From positions 55,282 through 119,281 of the forward strand of contig NZ_AULU01000016.1 of NCBI RefSeq assembly GCF_000422445.1: a stretch of DNA of 64,000 nucleotides, given 5' to 3'. The stretch is from Paenibacillus assamensis DSM 18201 (GTDB lineage Bacteria; Bacillota; Bacilli; Paenibacillales; Paenibacillaceae). The notes beneath the pieces were generated by a model. It saw only the letters and a program-made list of their open reading frames with translations. It did no database searches and was not told the DNA's origin. The position numbers and the translations under genes were made by a program. The first letter of the stretch is position 1, and each line of letters starts with the position of its first letter. Below are positions 16,660 through 26,142 of this stretch, piece after piece.

Positions 16660-18399
16660 ATGCTACTTAAAGGAATCGCAGCAGCATCTGGTTATGCAAT
16701 CGGACCGGCGTTCATTATGGAAGAGCATCATACTGAGATTGAACGTCGTGAATTGCCTGCTGGTGAAGTAGAAGCAGAAGCAGCCCGCCTACAGGCGGCG
16801 GTACAGCAAGCGATGGCAGAGCTGGAACAGATCAAAGAAAAAACAGCAGCTAAGCTTGGTGAACATGAGGCAGAAATTTTTGCAACACATATCCTCGTTC
16901 TTCAGGACGAAGAGTTTATCGGTCAAGCGGTACAAAAAGTGCGTGACGAGTCTATTAATGCAGAATTTGCAATGTCAGAAGTAACGCAAATGCTTGTTGA
17001 TATCTTCTCCAGTATGGACAGTGAGTACATGCGTGAGCGTGCAGCGGACTTCCGTGACGTGAGCAAGCGTGTATTGACTGCTTTATCTGGCCAATCAGGC
17101 ACATCATTAAATGATTTCGAAGAAGCAGTTGTACTGTTCGCACATGATTTGACTCCTTCGGATACAGCTCAGCTTGATCGCAGCAAAGTAGCTGGATTTG
17201 CAACGAACATCGGAGGCCGTACATCGCACTCTGCAATTATGGCACGTTCTATGGAAATCCCAGCTGTCGTTGGTACGCAAAATGGCTCTGAAGTTGTAAA
17301 AACGGGAGACATCGTCATTTTGGACGGTTCAAGCGGAATTATTTTGGTTAATCCTGATGAAGATACAATCAAGACATACCAAGAGAAGCAAGCGAAGTAC
17401 ATGAAGCGTCAAGAAGCGATGAAGCTGTACAAAGACAAACCATCGATTACAGCTGACGGACATGAGGTTGAACTCGTTTCTAACATCGGTAATCCTCAAG
17501 ATGCACTCGGCGCTCGTAACAACGGGGCTGAAGGTGTAGGTTTGTATCGTACGGAATTCCTTTACATGGGTCGCGATAACTTCCCATCTGAAGAAGAACA
17601 GTTCAACTCTTACGTTGCTGTGTGTGAGACATTGGGCGCTGAGAAGCCGGTTGTCATTCGTACGCTCGATATTGGTGGAGATAAAGAACTTCCATATTTG
17701 GAGCTTCCAAAGGAAATGAACCCGTTCTTGGGCTACCGTGCTATTCGTCTTTGCTTGGATCGTAAAGATCTGTTCAAGACACAGCTTCGTGCTATTTTGC
17801 GTGCAAGCGCTCATGGTAACGTTAAGTTGATGTATCCGATGATTTCTTCCATTGTAGAACTTCGTGCAGCTAACGAGTTGTTGGCCGAAACAAAAGCGGA
17901 ATTGGATGCAGAGGGCATTGCATACAATAAGGAAATGGAAGTCGGAATGATGATCGAAGTTCCAGCTGCAGCGATTATCGCTGATCAGTTGGCAAAAGAA
18001 GTAGACTTCTTCTCGATCGGAACAAACGACTTGGTGCAGTATACGATGGCGGCTGACCGCATGAACGAGAACGTATCGCACTTGACACAACCATTCAACC
18101 CAGCAGTTATTCGTTTGATCAAGATGGTTATCGATGCTGCGCACAAAGAAGGCAAATGGGCTGGTATGTGCGGCGAGATGGCTGGTAACTTGAAAGCTGT
18201 TCCACTTTTGCTTGGACTTGGCTTAGACGAGTTCAGTATGAGTGCAAGTTCTGTACTTTCCGTTCGTGTATTGTTGAGCCGCTTGAATCGTGAAGAGATG
18301 AAGCAATTGGCTGAAGAAGCGTTGAACTTGGAAACAGCAGAAGAAATTCAATATTTGATTGTTGACCGTGTACCTGCGATTCAGGAACTTACGATCTAG
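16660..18399 (+). CDS. ptsI: PTS enzyme I (phosphoenolpyruvate-protein phosphotransferase)
   Basis: 579 residues, usual ~570. Transfers phosphate from PEP to HPr in the cytoplasm. N-terminal HPr-binding helical domain; phospho-histidine in GGRTSHSAIMARSMEIPAVVG (His ~190); C-terminal PEP-binding barrel with LYRTEFLYMGRD, RTLDIGGDKELPYL, and the catalytic Cys in GKWAGMCGEMAG. AAGGAGTGGAGAA precedes the ATG. Last gene of the crr-ptsH-ptsI operon, followed by a terminator. Confidence 0.97.
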   Translation: MLLKGIAAASGYAIGPAFIMEEHHTEIERRELPAGEVEAEAARLQAAVQQAMAELEQIKEKTAAKLGEHEAEIFATHILVLQDEEFIGQAVQKVRDESINAEFAMSEVTQMLVDIFSSMDSEYMRERAADFRDVSKRVLTALSGQSGTSLNDFEEAVVLFAHDLTPSDTAQLDRSKVAGFATNIGGRTSHSAIMARSMEIPAVVGTQNGSEVVKTGDIVILDGSSGIILVNPDEDTIKTYQEKQAKYMKRQEAMKLYKDKPSITADGHEVELVSNIGNPQDALGARNNGAEGVGLYRTEFLYMGRDNFPSEEEQFNSYVAVCETLGAEKPVVIRTLDIGGDKELPYLELPKEMNPFLGYRAIRLCLDRKDLFKTQLRAILRASAHGNVKLMYPMISSIVELRAANELLAETKAELDAEGIAYNKEMEVGMMIEVPAAAIIADQLAKEVDFFSIGTNDLVQYTMAADRMNENVSHLTQPFNPAVIRLIKMVIDAAHKEGKWAGMCGEMAGNLKAVPLLLGLGLDEFSMSASSVLSVRVLLSRLNREEMKQLAEEALNLETAEEIQYLIVDRVPAIQELTI

Positions 18400-18406
18400 A
18401 CACAAC

Positions 18407-18453
18407 AATGCAGGCTAGGGAAGTTTAGAAAGCACTCCTAGTCTGCATTTTTT
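18407..18453 (+). terminator. Terminator after ptsI
   Basis: AATGCAG-g-CTAGG pairs with CCTAG-t-CTGCATT, followed by a T-run. Confidence 0.85.
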
Positions 18454-18533
18454 TACATTTTTAGTATAATTATGATGTTGTTCTCTAATTTAGTGTAATA
18501 GTTGGATAAACGCGATAATATCGCATATCTTCA

Positions 18534-18562
18534 TTGACAATTATCAAGGATTCTTCTAATAT
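18534..18562 (+). promoter_or_regulatory. Promoter of glcT
   Basis: Perfect TTGACA (18534-18539), 17-nt spacer, TAATAT (18557-18562); a TATAAT overlaps 3 nt further down. Confidence 0.7.
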
Positions 18563-18626
18563 AATCATTAGATTGACCGCTGTGATGGCGAAAACGTTTT
18601 CAATCCGATGAGAGAGGAGTATACCG

Positions 18627-19484
18627 TTGTCCGACGAGCGTCGATTTGAAATCATACGCGCATTAAGCAACAATGTCGTGTTGGCGAACGATGTGTTGAC
18701 GAACAAAGAGACTATTCTCATGGGCAAAGGAATAGGATTCGGGGCTAAGCCTAATGGATCTATACCCGCTTCAGATGGTCGGATTGAGAAGACGTTTACG
18801 CTTGAAAGCCAGCAGCATTTATCCCAATATCAAATGTTACTGAATCAGATTGATCCTGATGTCATCACCGTTTCAGAACGCATTATTTCCATGGTATCGG
18901 AGGAACTAACGCCGAATCTCAATGAGCACATTCACTTGGCTCTGCCGAGCCATATTGAGTACGCTTTATATCGTATTCGTCATGATATAGCGATTGAGAA
19001 TCCGTTCTTGTGGGAATTGCAGACGCTGAATCCGAAGGAATTCGAAATTGCCGCACGAGCTGCTGGGATGATTGCCAACAGCTTCGGTGTAGAGGTGCCT
19101 GAAGATGAGATCGGTTTCTTAACGATCCATATTCAATCTGCTGCTGCACATGTTCCAGTAGGTAATGTTGTACAGTACAATCACCTGCTGAAAGACTTGG
19201 TGGCGCTTATCGAGCACAGACGAGGTGGGCCGATTCCGAAGGAAAGTGTTGACTATTTACGCTTAATTACGCATCTTCGTTTTGCGATTGAGCGTATTAG
19301 GCAGGGTGAGCATTCACCGAATCCATTCCGCGATAAGCTGAAGGATATGGTGCCTCATGAATACTCGGTTGCGAGAGAGGCAGCAGATCTAATGGAGAAG
19401 AAGCTCAACAAGTCAGTAACTGATGATGAGACAGCTTACATCGCGATGCATTTGTATCGTTTATTCAATAAAGATTTAGATTAA
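18627..19484 (+). CDS. glcT: PtsGHI operon antiterminator GlcT (BglG/LicT family)
   Basis: 285 residues from a TTG start; GAGAGGAG lies 7 nt upstream and no alternative fits. N-terminal RNA-binding CAT domain (residues 1-~60: NNVVLANDVLTNKETILMGKGIGFG), then two PTS regulation domains (PRD1 ~70-175 and PRD2 ~180-285) with the conserved histidines in LPSHIEYAL, GFLTIHIQSA, LITHLRFAIER and AYIAMHLYRL. It binds RAT hairpins in nascent RNA and is inactivated through phosphorylation by its sugar permease. Two matching RATs flank it, before crr and immediately after its own stop codon. Confidence 0.92.
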   Translation: MSDERRFEIIRALSNNVVLANDVLTNKETILMGKGIGFGAKPNGSIPASDGRIEKTFTLESQQHLSQYQMLLNQIDPDVITVSERIISMVSEELTPNLNEHIHLALPSHIEYALYRIRHDIAIENPFLWELQTLNPKEFEIAARAAGMIANSFGVEVPEDEIGFLTIHIQSAAAHVPVGNVVQYNHLLKDLVALIEHRRGGPIPKESVDYLRLITHLRFAIERIRQGEHSPNPFRDKLKDMVPHEYSVAREAADLMEKKLNKSVTDDETAYIAMHLYRLFNKDLD

Positions 19485-19502
19485 CTTAACCTTATACCAT
19501 AA

Positions 19503-19595
19503 GCGTGTTACTAGTTCGACTAGGCATGAGCTTGCCATGAGACACATCCTTGATATTCAAGGATGCGACTCGTCGCAAGTTCATGCCTTTTTTAA
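19503..19595 (+). promoter_or_regulatory. GlcT-type RAT antiterminator overlapping a terminator (copy 2)
   Basis: The RAT at 19503-19531 differs from copy 1 at a single base (T for A in the loop). It overlaps the 5' arm of a terminator hairpin whose arms include GGCATGAGCTTGC and GCAAGTTCATGCC, with an inner CATCCTTGA/TCAAGGATG stem and a terminal T-run. It lies 19 nt after glcT and 110 nt before the IICB gene. No sharp promoter was found between glcT and this leader, so transcripts may start at or upstream of glcT. Confidence 0.88.
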
Positions 19596-19705
19596 TTGTT
19601 CGATTGCTTGATCATCCTTAGCGGTGATGACAGGCCGGGGTGCAAAGAATATTGCGCCTGCCTTTTATCCATACTTAATATATCTTTTAAAGGGGGATAC
19701 CTCTC

Positions 19706-21151
19706 ATGTTAGCCTTTTTGCAAAAAATAGGTCGTGCATTGATGCTTCCTGTGGCAACGCTTCCAGCGGCAGCAATTCTCATGAGGTTAGGTGCAATTGA
19801 CTACGTCAACGAATTCAAGTTTGGCGAAACAGTCGGTGGATTTTTCAACAGCTATATCGCACCATTCATGGATGCTGCGGGTGGTACAATCTTTGCGGAG
19901 CTACCACTTATCTTTGCGGTCGGTGTAGCTATTGGTTTGGCCGGTGATGCAGTAGCAGCATTGGCAGCAGTTATCGCACATGCGATACTTATGAAAGTGT
20001 TAGCCATTTCTCCGGGTATTTGGTCGTTCGTAGATGATTCTGTAAAGCTCGATATGGGCGTACTCGGTGGTATTTTGTCAGGTCTAGTAGCAGCTGGGTT
20101 ATATAAGAAATATCATAACATTAAGCTGCCGGATTGGTTAGGATTCTTTGGTGGTAAACGTTTTGTTCCGATGGTAACAGCAGCAGCAATCTTGCTTCTC
20201 GGTATTCCATTGGGTATGATTTGGGGTCCAGTGCAAGCGCAAATCGATGCGGTTGGTACTTGGATTACAGGTTTGGGTGCAGTGGGTTCTGGTATGTTTA
20301 TTACGATTAACCGCTTGCTTATCCCAACAGGCTTGCATCACGTATGGAATAACATTCCTTGGTTCCAGCTTGGAACATGGGAAGTTGGCGGCGAAGTATT
20401 CCGTGGAGACATTCAACGCTTCTTCCATGGTGACCCGTCTGCAGGTATGTTCATGACAGGGTTCTTCCCGATTATGATGTTCGCACTTCCTGGTGCGGCT
20501 TTGGCGATTATTCACACAGCGAAGCCTGAGAAACGCAAAATGGTTTCTTCTATCTTTATCGGTACGGCATTCGCTTCTTTCCTTACAGGTATTACAGAAC
20601 CGCTTGAGTTCGCATTTATGTTCGTAGCTCCATTCCTATATGTGATTCATGCGCTCTTGGCTGGTTTGTCTGGTGCGATAACCTACATGTTGGGAATTAA
20701 GCATGGATTCGGCTTCTCGGCAGGATTTATTGACTACGGTTTGAACTTCGGATTGGCGACGAAACCGTTGCTCATTATCCCAATTGGTCTTGCGTACTTC
20801 GCGGTGTACTACCTCTTGTTCCGCTTCCTCATTGTGAAGATGAACTTGAAGACACCTGGGCGTGAAGACGATGAAGCTGTTGGCAACTCTGCTGGTTCTA
20901 CAAATGCAAGCTCTCCGTTGTCTGAGAAGGCACAGAAGGTGCTTAGCATGATCGGTGGTAAAGACAACATCGTGTCCAACGAAGCATGTATTACTCGACT
21001 TCGCTTGACGTTGAAAGACGACCAAGTCGTAGATGAGGCTGGCTTGAAAGCTCTAGGTGCAGCTGGCATCATGAAGCTTGGCTCTGGTAACGTACAGATC
21101 GTATTCGGTACACAATCTGAGCTTCTTAAGGAAGAGATTAATAAGCTGTAA
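19706..21151 (+). CDS. ptsG: PTS IICB permease, glucose/N-acetylglucosamine family
   Basis: 481 residues. The membrane IIC domain spans residues ~1-385 (about ten hydrophobic segments; sugar-site GITEPLEFAF and the TGLHHVWNN loop). A linker rich in Ser/Asn/Ala precedes the IIB domain (~400-481) with the phospho-cysteine in NEACITRLRLTL. No IIA domain is fused; the standalone IIA at 15742 can supply it. GlcT RAT control argues for glucose, but the N-terminus also resembles GlcNAc permeases (NagE/NagP), so specificity is not settled. AAAGGGGG precedes the ATG. Confidence 0.85.
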   Translation: MLAFLQKIGRALMLPVATLPAAAILMRLGAIDYVNEFKFGETVGGFFNSYIAPFMDAAGGTIFAELPLIFAVGVAIGLAGDAVAALAAVIAHAILMKVLAISPGIWSFVDDSVKLDMGVLGGILSGLVAAGLYKKYHNIKLPDWLGFFGGKRFVPMVTAAAILLLGIPLGMIWGPVQAQIDAVGTWITGLGAVGSGMFITINRLLIPTGLHHVWNNIPWFQLGTWEVGGEVFRGDIQRFFHGDPSAGMFMTGFFPIMMFALPGAALAIIHTAKPEKRKMVSSIFIGTAFASFLTGITEPLEFAFMFVAPFLYVIHALLAGLSGAITYMLGIKHGFGFSAGFIDYGLNFGLATKPLLIIPIGLAYFAVYYLLFRFLIVKMNLKTPGREDDEAVGNSAGSTNASSPLSEKAQKVLSMIGGKDNIVSNEACITRLRLTLKDDQVVDEAGLKALGAAGIMKLGSGNVQIVFGTQSELLKEEINKL

Positions 21152-21174
21152 GCTAGGCTTTAAATAGGAATATA

Positions 21175-21214
21175 AAATAGCGGTGTAGGAGAAGACTCCT
21201 GCACCGCTATTTTT
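21175..21214 (+). terminator. Terminator after the IICB gene
   Basis: AAAATAGCGGTG-t-AGGAG pairs with CTCCT-g-CACCGCTATTTTT, with a 4-nt loop. Confidence 0.9.
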
Positions 21215-21235
21215 AATTTCGTAAGTTCTAATGTG

Positions 21236-21420
21236 CTAACGGTTGCCACAGAGGTTATTCAGCTTAAATTGGCTAGTTTTGAAATGTAAAGGGCGCCAGA
21301 GAGCTTATTTATTACTTATAGCAGTTTTAATCATCACAAAAGCCCAAATAAGCTCACCTACAACCGTTACATTTTTATAATGTGCCATTTCACGAAAATA
21401 GCCTCTATGACGCCCATTAG
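21236..21420. repeat. 185-bp foldback repeat element
   Basis: The left ~76 nt and the reverse complement of the right ~76 nt agree at about two thirds of positions without gaps, starting with CTAAYGG at both ends and including a perfect inner pair GAGCTTATTT/AAATAAGCTC. A ~20-bp unit (GGGCGYCA-like followed by AGAGGCTATTT-like) appears four times, two in each orientation. No ORF is present and no clear target duplication was found. It looks like a MITE-like or intergenic palindromic repeat. Confidence 0.65.
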
Positions 21421-21600
21421 AGAAAGATCTCAGGTTGCCTCTCGGTGTATTGCAGGATGAAGGCTGTAAGCTGTACACTAAAAATTAAGGGTTGAATGTA
21501 AAACTCACATCCGATACCCGACGGTCTATAAGACGATTAATCAACAGGTGTGCGCTGATGCAAATTATTAATCCTTCATGTCTGAACGATAATGATCGAC

Positions 21601-21649
21601 AACACCCCGTAGATGAACCTTTAATCAAAGTGTGCATCTACGGGGTGTT
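21601..21649. terminator. 15-bp perfect inverted repeat after hemL
   Basis: AACACCCCGTAGATG pairs with CATCTACGGGGTGTT around a 19-nt loop, 22 nt beyond the hemL stop. There is no long U-run on the minus strand, so terminator function is probable rather than certain. Confidence 0.6.
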
Positions 21650-21670
21650 CAGGTTGTGAATGTTATATCG

Positions 21671-22990
21671 CTATTTCGTCATTCTACGGAAGCTCTCATG
21701 CGCAGCTTCGATCGTACGATCAATGTCCGTTTCTGTATGCTCTGTCGTTAGGAACCACGCTTCATACTTCGATGGAGCAAGGTAGAAACCTTGATCGAGC
21801 ATATGACGGAAGAACGATGCGAACGCTTCTGTATCCGTGTCCTGCGCTTCTTCATAATTTGTCACCGGATGATCGCAGAAATGAGTGGAGAATGCACCGC
21901 TAATGCGATTAATCGTTAACGGAACCCCAAAACGCTTTGCACCTTCCTCGATGCCAGCCGTCAAGCGAATCGCCAGCTCCTCCATGCGAGGATACACGCC
22001 TTCGCCTTGCAACACTTCCAAGCAAGCGATACCTGCCGAAATGGAGGCTGGGTTACCTGCCATCGTTCCCGCTTGATAAGCAGGGCCTAGTGGAGCGACT
22101 TGCTCCATAATATGCTTGCGTCCGCCATAGGCGCCGATTGGCAATCCGCCGCCGATGACTTTGCCCAGTGCCGTCAAGTCAGGCTCGATAGCAGCCTGAT
22201 TCGGGAAGGCACGGAACGTTTGCGTTGAGCCGTAGTGGAAGCGGAACGCGCTAATCACTTCATCATAGATAACGAGCGAGCCATTGGCACGTGTCATCTC
22301 GCATAGCCCTTCAAGGAAGCCTTCTGCTGGCATAACCATTCCGAAGTTGCCTACGATTGGTTCAACCATAACAGCAGCGATATCGTCGCCCCAACGCTCG
22401 AGAGCAAGCTTCAGGCTGTCCAAATCATTGAATGGAACGGTAATGACTTCTTGGGCGATGCTTGCTGGAATTCCCGCGCTGTCAGGGATGCCGAGCGTGG
22501 ATGGACCAGAGCCTGCTGCAACGAGCACGAGGTCAGAGTGACCGTGGTAACAGCCAGCGAACTTAATGATTTTATTGCGTTTCGTATAAGCACGGGCAAC
22601 ACGAATCGTTGTCATAACGGCTTCGGTACCTGAGTTGACGAAGCGCACTTTATCCATCGAAGGAATTGCTTCTTTCAGCATGCGAGCAAGCTGAATTTCC
22701 AGCTCAGTAGGTGCGCCGTACAGCGTACCATTTTGTGCTGCACGCGTAATCGCTTCCGTTACATGCGGATGGGCATGTCCGGTTATAATAGGGCCGTATG
22801 CGGCAAGATAATCCACATATTGATTGCCGTCTACATCCCAGAAATAAGCGCCTTGAGCGCGCTTCATAAATACAGGCGCTCCTCCGCCTACGGCTTTGAA
22901 TGAGCGAGAAGGGCTGTTTACACCGCCTACGATATGCTGTAATGCTTCTTCATATAGCTCAGACGAACGATTTCTATTTTGGTGAGTCAT
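21671..22990 (-). CDS. hemL: Glutamate-1-semialdehyde 2,1-aminomutase
   Basis: 439 residues from the ATG at 22990, which follows AAGGAG by 9 nt; a start 12 codons earlier lacks a site. PLP enzyme that moves the amino group of glutamate-1-semialdehyde to give 5-aminolevulinate, the tetrapyrrole precursor. N-terminal [43 protein letters not shown] and the PLP lysine in [19 protein letters not shown] are all present. No other hem gene is adjacent; Paenibacilli and Bacilli often carry a second copy (GsaB type), which this may be. Confidence 0.93.
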   Translation of the reverse strand: MTHQNRNRSSELYEEALQHIVGGVNSPSRSFKAVGGGAPVFMKRAQGAYFWDVDGNQYVDYLAAYGPIITGHAHPHVTEAITRAAQNGTLYGAPTELEIQLARMLKEAIPSMDKVRFVNSGTEAVMTTIRVARAYTKRNKIIKFAGCYHGHSDLVLVAAGSGPSTLGIPDSAGIPASIAQEVITVPFNDLDSLKLALERWGDDIAAVMVEPIVGNFGMVMPAEGFLEGLCEMTRANGSLVIYDEVISAFRFHYGSTQTFRAFPNQAAIEPDLTALGKVIGGGLPIGAYGGRKHIMEQVAPLGPAYQAGTMAGNPASISAGIACLEVLQGEGVYPRMEELAIRLTAGIEEGAKRFGVPLTINRISGAFSTHFCDHPVTNYEEAQDTDTEAFASFFRHMLDQGFYLAPSKYEAWFLTTEHTETDIDRTIEAAHESFRRMTK

Positions 22991-23092
22991 GTATATCATC
23001 TCCTTGTTTGTCATAGTGGTGTTCATTTGTAAAATGTCGTTCTCTCTGACAACTTGAACTCATATGGAATTTCATGTGGATCCACTTTAATG

Positions 23093-24106
23093 CTAACGGG
23101 TTTCGCTTGTTTCTGCTCTCGCTTTTGTATTCGATTCTGATTCGGACGTAGTCGAACCTTTGAGAATGTGGTGCACATAGGTAGGTACGTCATAACCTTG
23201 ACGCAGAGCGATGACAGAGCTTGAACCAATCTTTTTGTCGTATATCATTTCTTGCCCAGGAACTTGATGTGTGGCTCCTACCTTTGTATCAAGTGCTAAT
23301 GACCCCAGCTTCAGCATATCGCTAACTTCTAAGTTCGTGTCCATGTAAGGTGAAATGCTTTCGATAAGTTGAGGCAGCTTCATAATCGACCATACGGACT
23401 GCATCTTATTTGCTACGGCGACCATGAGTTCACGCTGTCGCTGCGTACGAGAGAAGTCGGACATCGCATCATTCCGGAAGCGGACATATTGCAGCGCTCT
23501 CTTGCCATCAAGGGTTTGTACTCCCTTTTTGAGATTGATATCATACTCGGGCCCATCTGCTCTGCTTCGATATTTCATATCTTTCTCTACGTTGAATTCA
23601 ATACCACCGAGCTCATCGATAAGCGAGATGAAGCCTTGAAAATCGGTATAAATATAGTATTGGATATGTAGACCTGTATAATCACCTATCGCTTTCATAG
23701 CCAATTCTGGCCCACCTAATGCAAGCGCGGCGTTAGCTCGATTGTCACCGTGTCCGGGAATCGAAATGTACATATCCCGCAGCAAGGACATTAGTGTCGC
23801 TTGTTTGGTGATAGGGTCAATGGAGGCAATAAGCATTGTATCTGATCGAGGGACATCGCCCGTTTCCAATCCACGAGAATCAGCGCCAAGCAGCAGGATG
23901 TTTACTCGTTCCGTGCCTTCCCATGTAGGAGGCGAATAGACAGGCTGAGCAGAATCTTTAGGTTTAGGCAGCAAGCTGCTGTCAGGCGGTTTATTTAGAC
24001 CATCCAAGCTGCGATAGAGCGACCATGTGTACAGGCCGACAGTTGCAAGGATGACAATGAGTACACCGAGCAGGACCCATTTCCACTTTTGTCTCAACCA
24101 TGTCAT
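23093..24106 (-). CDS. LytR-CpsA-Psr (LCP) family cell-wall glycopolymer transferase
   Basis: 337 residues from the ATG at 24106 (AAAGGACG upstream; the longer reading to 24232 would begin upstream of the promoter). Single N-terminal membrane segment (WKWVLLGVLIVILATVGLYTW), then an extracellular LCP domain: LLLGADSRG, PRSDTMLIASIDP, SLLRDMYISIPGHGDNRANAALALGG, ALQYVRFRND and DFSRTQRQRELMVA, with the conserved Arg/Asp pyrophosphate-binding residues. LCP proteins attach teichoic acids or other glycopolymers to peptidoglycan. The C-terminus is Ser/Thr-rich. Confidence 0.92.
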   Translation of the reverse strand: MTWLRQKWKWVLLGVLIVILATVGLYTWSLYRSLDGLNKPPDSSLLPKPKDSAQPVYSPPTWEGTERVNILLLGADSRGLETGDVPRSDTMLIASIDPITKQATLMSLLRDMYISIPGHGDNRANAALALGGPELAMKAIGDYTGLHIQYYIYTDFQGFISLIDELGGIEFNVEKDMKYRSRADGPEYDINLKKGVQTLDGKRALQYVRFRNDAMSDFSRTQRQRELMVAVANKMQSVWSIMKLPQLIESISPYMDTNLEVSDMLKLGSLALDTKVGATHQVPGQEMIYDKKIGSSSVIALRQGYDVPTYVHHILKGSTTSESESNTKARAETSETR

Positions 24107-24190
24107 GTCATTTCGTCCTTTCTGCGATCGGAGAAAGAGAGTCTGTTCATGGTGATTTCCGATATGAAGTTGTGTCTGTTGCTTGTTATC

Positions 24191-24219
24191 ATTATAGGTC
24201 GAATCTAAGGGCTTATCAA
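24191..24219 (-). promoter_or_regulatory. Promoter of the LCP gene
   Basis: On the minus strand: TTGATA (24219-24214), 17-nt spacer, TATAAT (24196-24191), 85 nt before the LCP ATG. Confidence 0.7.
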
Positions 24220-24314
24220 TGAATGTACTCACAGCTGAACCGTCATGTCTTCCCTGACAAGCCCAGTTGCGTTACACTGTTAAAGGCTAAGCAGAAAGGT
24301 GGTTGTTTCAACGA

Positions 24315-25340
24315 ATGAATGCAATTGAAGTAGATAAACTGCGCAAGACATTCAAAGTGCAGCGCAATCGAGAAGGCTTGAAGGGTGCCATGCTGGATCT
24401 GTTCAAGCGTGAATATAACGAAGTTATGGCAGTAAAGGATATTTCTTTCACCATTCCTCAAGGTGAGATCTGTGGGTACATCGGTGAAAATGGTGCTGGC
24501 AAGTCAACGACGATTAAAATGCTAACAGGTATTCTCGTGCCTACTTCGGGCCATCTGAAGGTAGGTGGCTATGTGCCCTATGCAGAGCGCGAGAAGTTCG
24601 TCCAACATATCGGAGTCGTATTTGGACAGCGAAGTCAGCTATGGTGGGATATCGGTGTTATTGAGTCATTCCGCTTGCTGCGCAAAGTATATCGAGTAGG
24701 TGAGCAAGATTTCAAAAGCCGTTTGGATGAGTTAGTTGAACGTCTTCAACTGCAGGATTTGCTCAATCGTCCTGTACGAAAATTAAGCTTAGGGCAGCGG
24801 ATGCGCTGTGAGCTGGTTGCATCTTTGCTTCATCAACCGTCGATTCTATTTTTAGATGAACCTACAATCGGTCTCGACATCGTTGTGAAGTCAGAAATAC
24901 GTGAATTCCTTCTTCAACTTAATAAGGAGCATGGTACGACGATTCTTTTGACGACACATGACTTGCAAGATATCGAAGCGTTATGTTCGCGCGTTGTGAT
25001 GCTGGATGACGGAAACATTATTTACGATGGAAGCCTCGATCATTTAAAAATGACATGGGGCAAAGGTCGGGAAGTGAAATTCCAATTCGCAGAACAAGTA
25101 TCCAAAGAGAAGCTTAGCATCCTGACAGCGGGTCTTCCGGTTGTACTGGAAGTGCAGTCTGAATATGAAGCCAGTGTAATCGTGCCGCAGGATGCGAACG
25201 TTTCTGACGTGATCGCGCGGGTGGCGAGTGGGGTTTCGATTTCTGACTTGAGTATCGAAGAGACGAACACGGACGATATCGTACGTGAGATTTATCGTAC
25301 AGGCAATGCGGATCAGCCATCCAAGCAAGGAGTATCGTAA
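24315..25340 (+). CDS. ABC-2 type exporter, ATP-binding subunit
   Basis: 341 residues from the ATG at 24315 (AAAGGTGG 12 nt upstream; an in-frame TTG at 24303 is adjacent to that site). Walker A GENGAGKST, Q-loop VFGQRSQLWWD, signature KLSLGQRMRCE, Walker B SILFLDEPTIGLD and switch His TTHD are present. The extended N-terminus (FKVQRNREGLKGAMLDLFKREYNEVMAVKD) is characteristic of the COG4586-type ATPases that pair with two ABC-2 permeases. It forms an operon with the next two genes. Substrate unknown; possibly a lipid, glycan or toxic compound. Confidence 0.93.
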   Translation: MNAIEVDKLRKTFKVQRNREGLKGAMLDLFKREYNEVMAVKDISFTIPQGEICGYIGENGAGKSTTIKMLTGILVPTSGHLKVGGYVPYAEREKFVQHIGVVFGQRSQLWWDIGVIESFRLLRKVYRVGEQDFKSRLDELVERLQLQDLLNRPVRKLSLGQRMRCELVASLLHQPSILFLDEPTIGLDIVVKSEIREFLLQLNKEHGTTILLTTHDLQDIEALCSRVVMLDDGNIIYDGSLDHLKMTWGKGREVKFQFAEQVSKEKLSILTAGLPVVLEVQSEYEASVIVPQDANVSDVIARVASGVSISDLSIEETNTDDIVREIYRTGNADQPSKQGVS

Positions 25341-25341
25341 T

Positions 25342-26139
25342 ATGAGAAACAGCGCTTACTTGGACCTCATTCGCATGCGGTTCCTCATGATGCTTGCGTA
25401 CCGCGTGAACTACTATTCAGGCATATTAATATATACGCTCAATATTGGGGTGTACTATTTTACATGGCAAGCGATATATGGCTCCCAGCAGACGTTGGCG
25501 GGTTTTACAGTTGAACAAATGACGACGTATATTGCAGTATCGTGGATGGCACGGGCCTTTTATTTCAACAATCTCGATCAAGAAATATCACGGGAAATAC
25601 GAGATGGCAGCGTTGCGATTCAGTTTATTCGTCCGTACAACTATATTCTAGTGAAGATGATGCAGGGGTTCGGGGAAGGTATTTTCCGCTTGCTGCTGTT
25701 TATGGGACCGGGGATGATCTTGGCGTGCATTCTGTTCCCAGTGCAGCTGCCGACGGATCCGAAGCTATGGCTTATATTTGCATGGATGCTATTTATGAGT
25801 TTTCTTATTAACTCCCAGATCAACATTATTACGGGACTTACAGCCTTCTTTATTGAAAATAACCAAGGGATGATGCGATTGAAGCGGGTTATCGTTGACT
25901 TGTTCTCCGGCGTAATCGTGCCGATCTCGTTCTTCCCAGGCTGGCTTATTACGTTAAATGAATGGCTACCGTTCCAAGCGATCACGTATCTTCCAAGCTC
26001 CGTATTTACAGGGCGTATACCGGATGGTGATTTGCTCGGCGTATTGGCGATTCAGTTGATTTGGTTCGCTGTGCTGATCGTGCCTATTATGCTGCTGTGG
26101 CGTGCAGCGCGTCAGCGCTTGTTCGTGCAAGGAGGGTAA
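25342..26139 (+). CDS. ABC-2 family permease (first of two)
   Basis: 265 residues. AAGGAG lies inside the end of the preceding ATPase gene and the ATG starts 1 nt after its stop, so the two are translationally coupled. About six membrane segments with the COG4587-type pattern (LIRMRFLMMLAYRVNYYSG at the N-terminus; FFIENNQGMMRLKRVIVDLFSGVIVPISFFPGW). It pairs with the following permease and the upstream ATPase as an exporter of unidentified substrate. Confidence 0.9.
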   Translation: MRNSAYLDLIRMRFLMMLAYRVNYYSGILIYTLNIGVYYFTWQAIYGSQQTLAGFTVEQMTTYIAVSWMARAFYFNNLDQEISREIRDGSVAIQFIRPYNYILVKMMQGFGEGIFRLLLFMGPGMILACILFPVQLPTDPKLWLIFAWMLFMSFLINSQINIITGLTAFFIENNQGMMRLKRVIVDLFSGVIVPISFFPGWLITLNEWLPFQAITYLPSSVFTGRIPDGDLLGVLAIQLIWFAVLIVPIMLLWRAARQRLFVQGG

Positions 26140-26142
26140 CGA

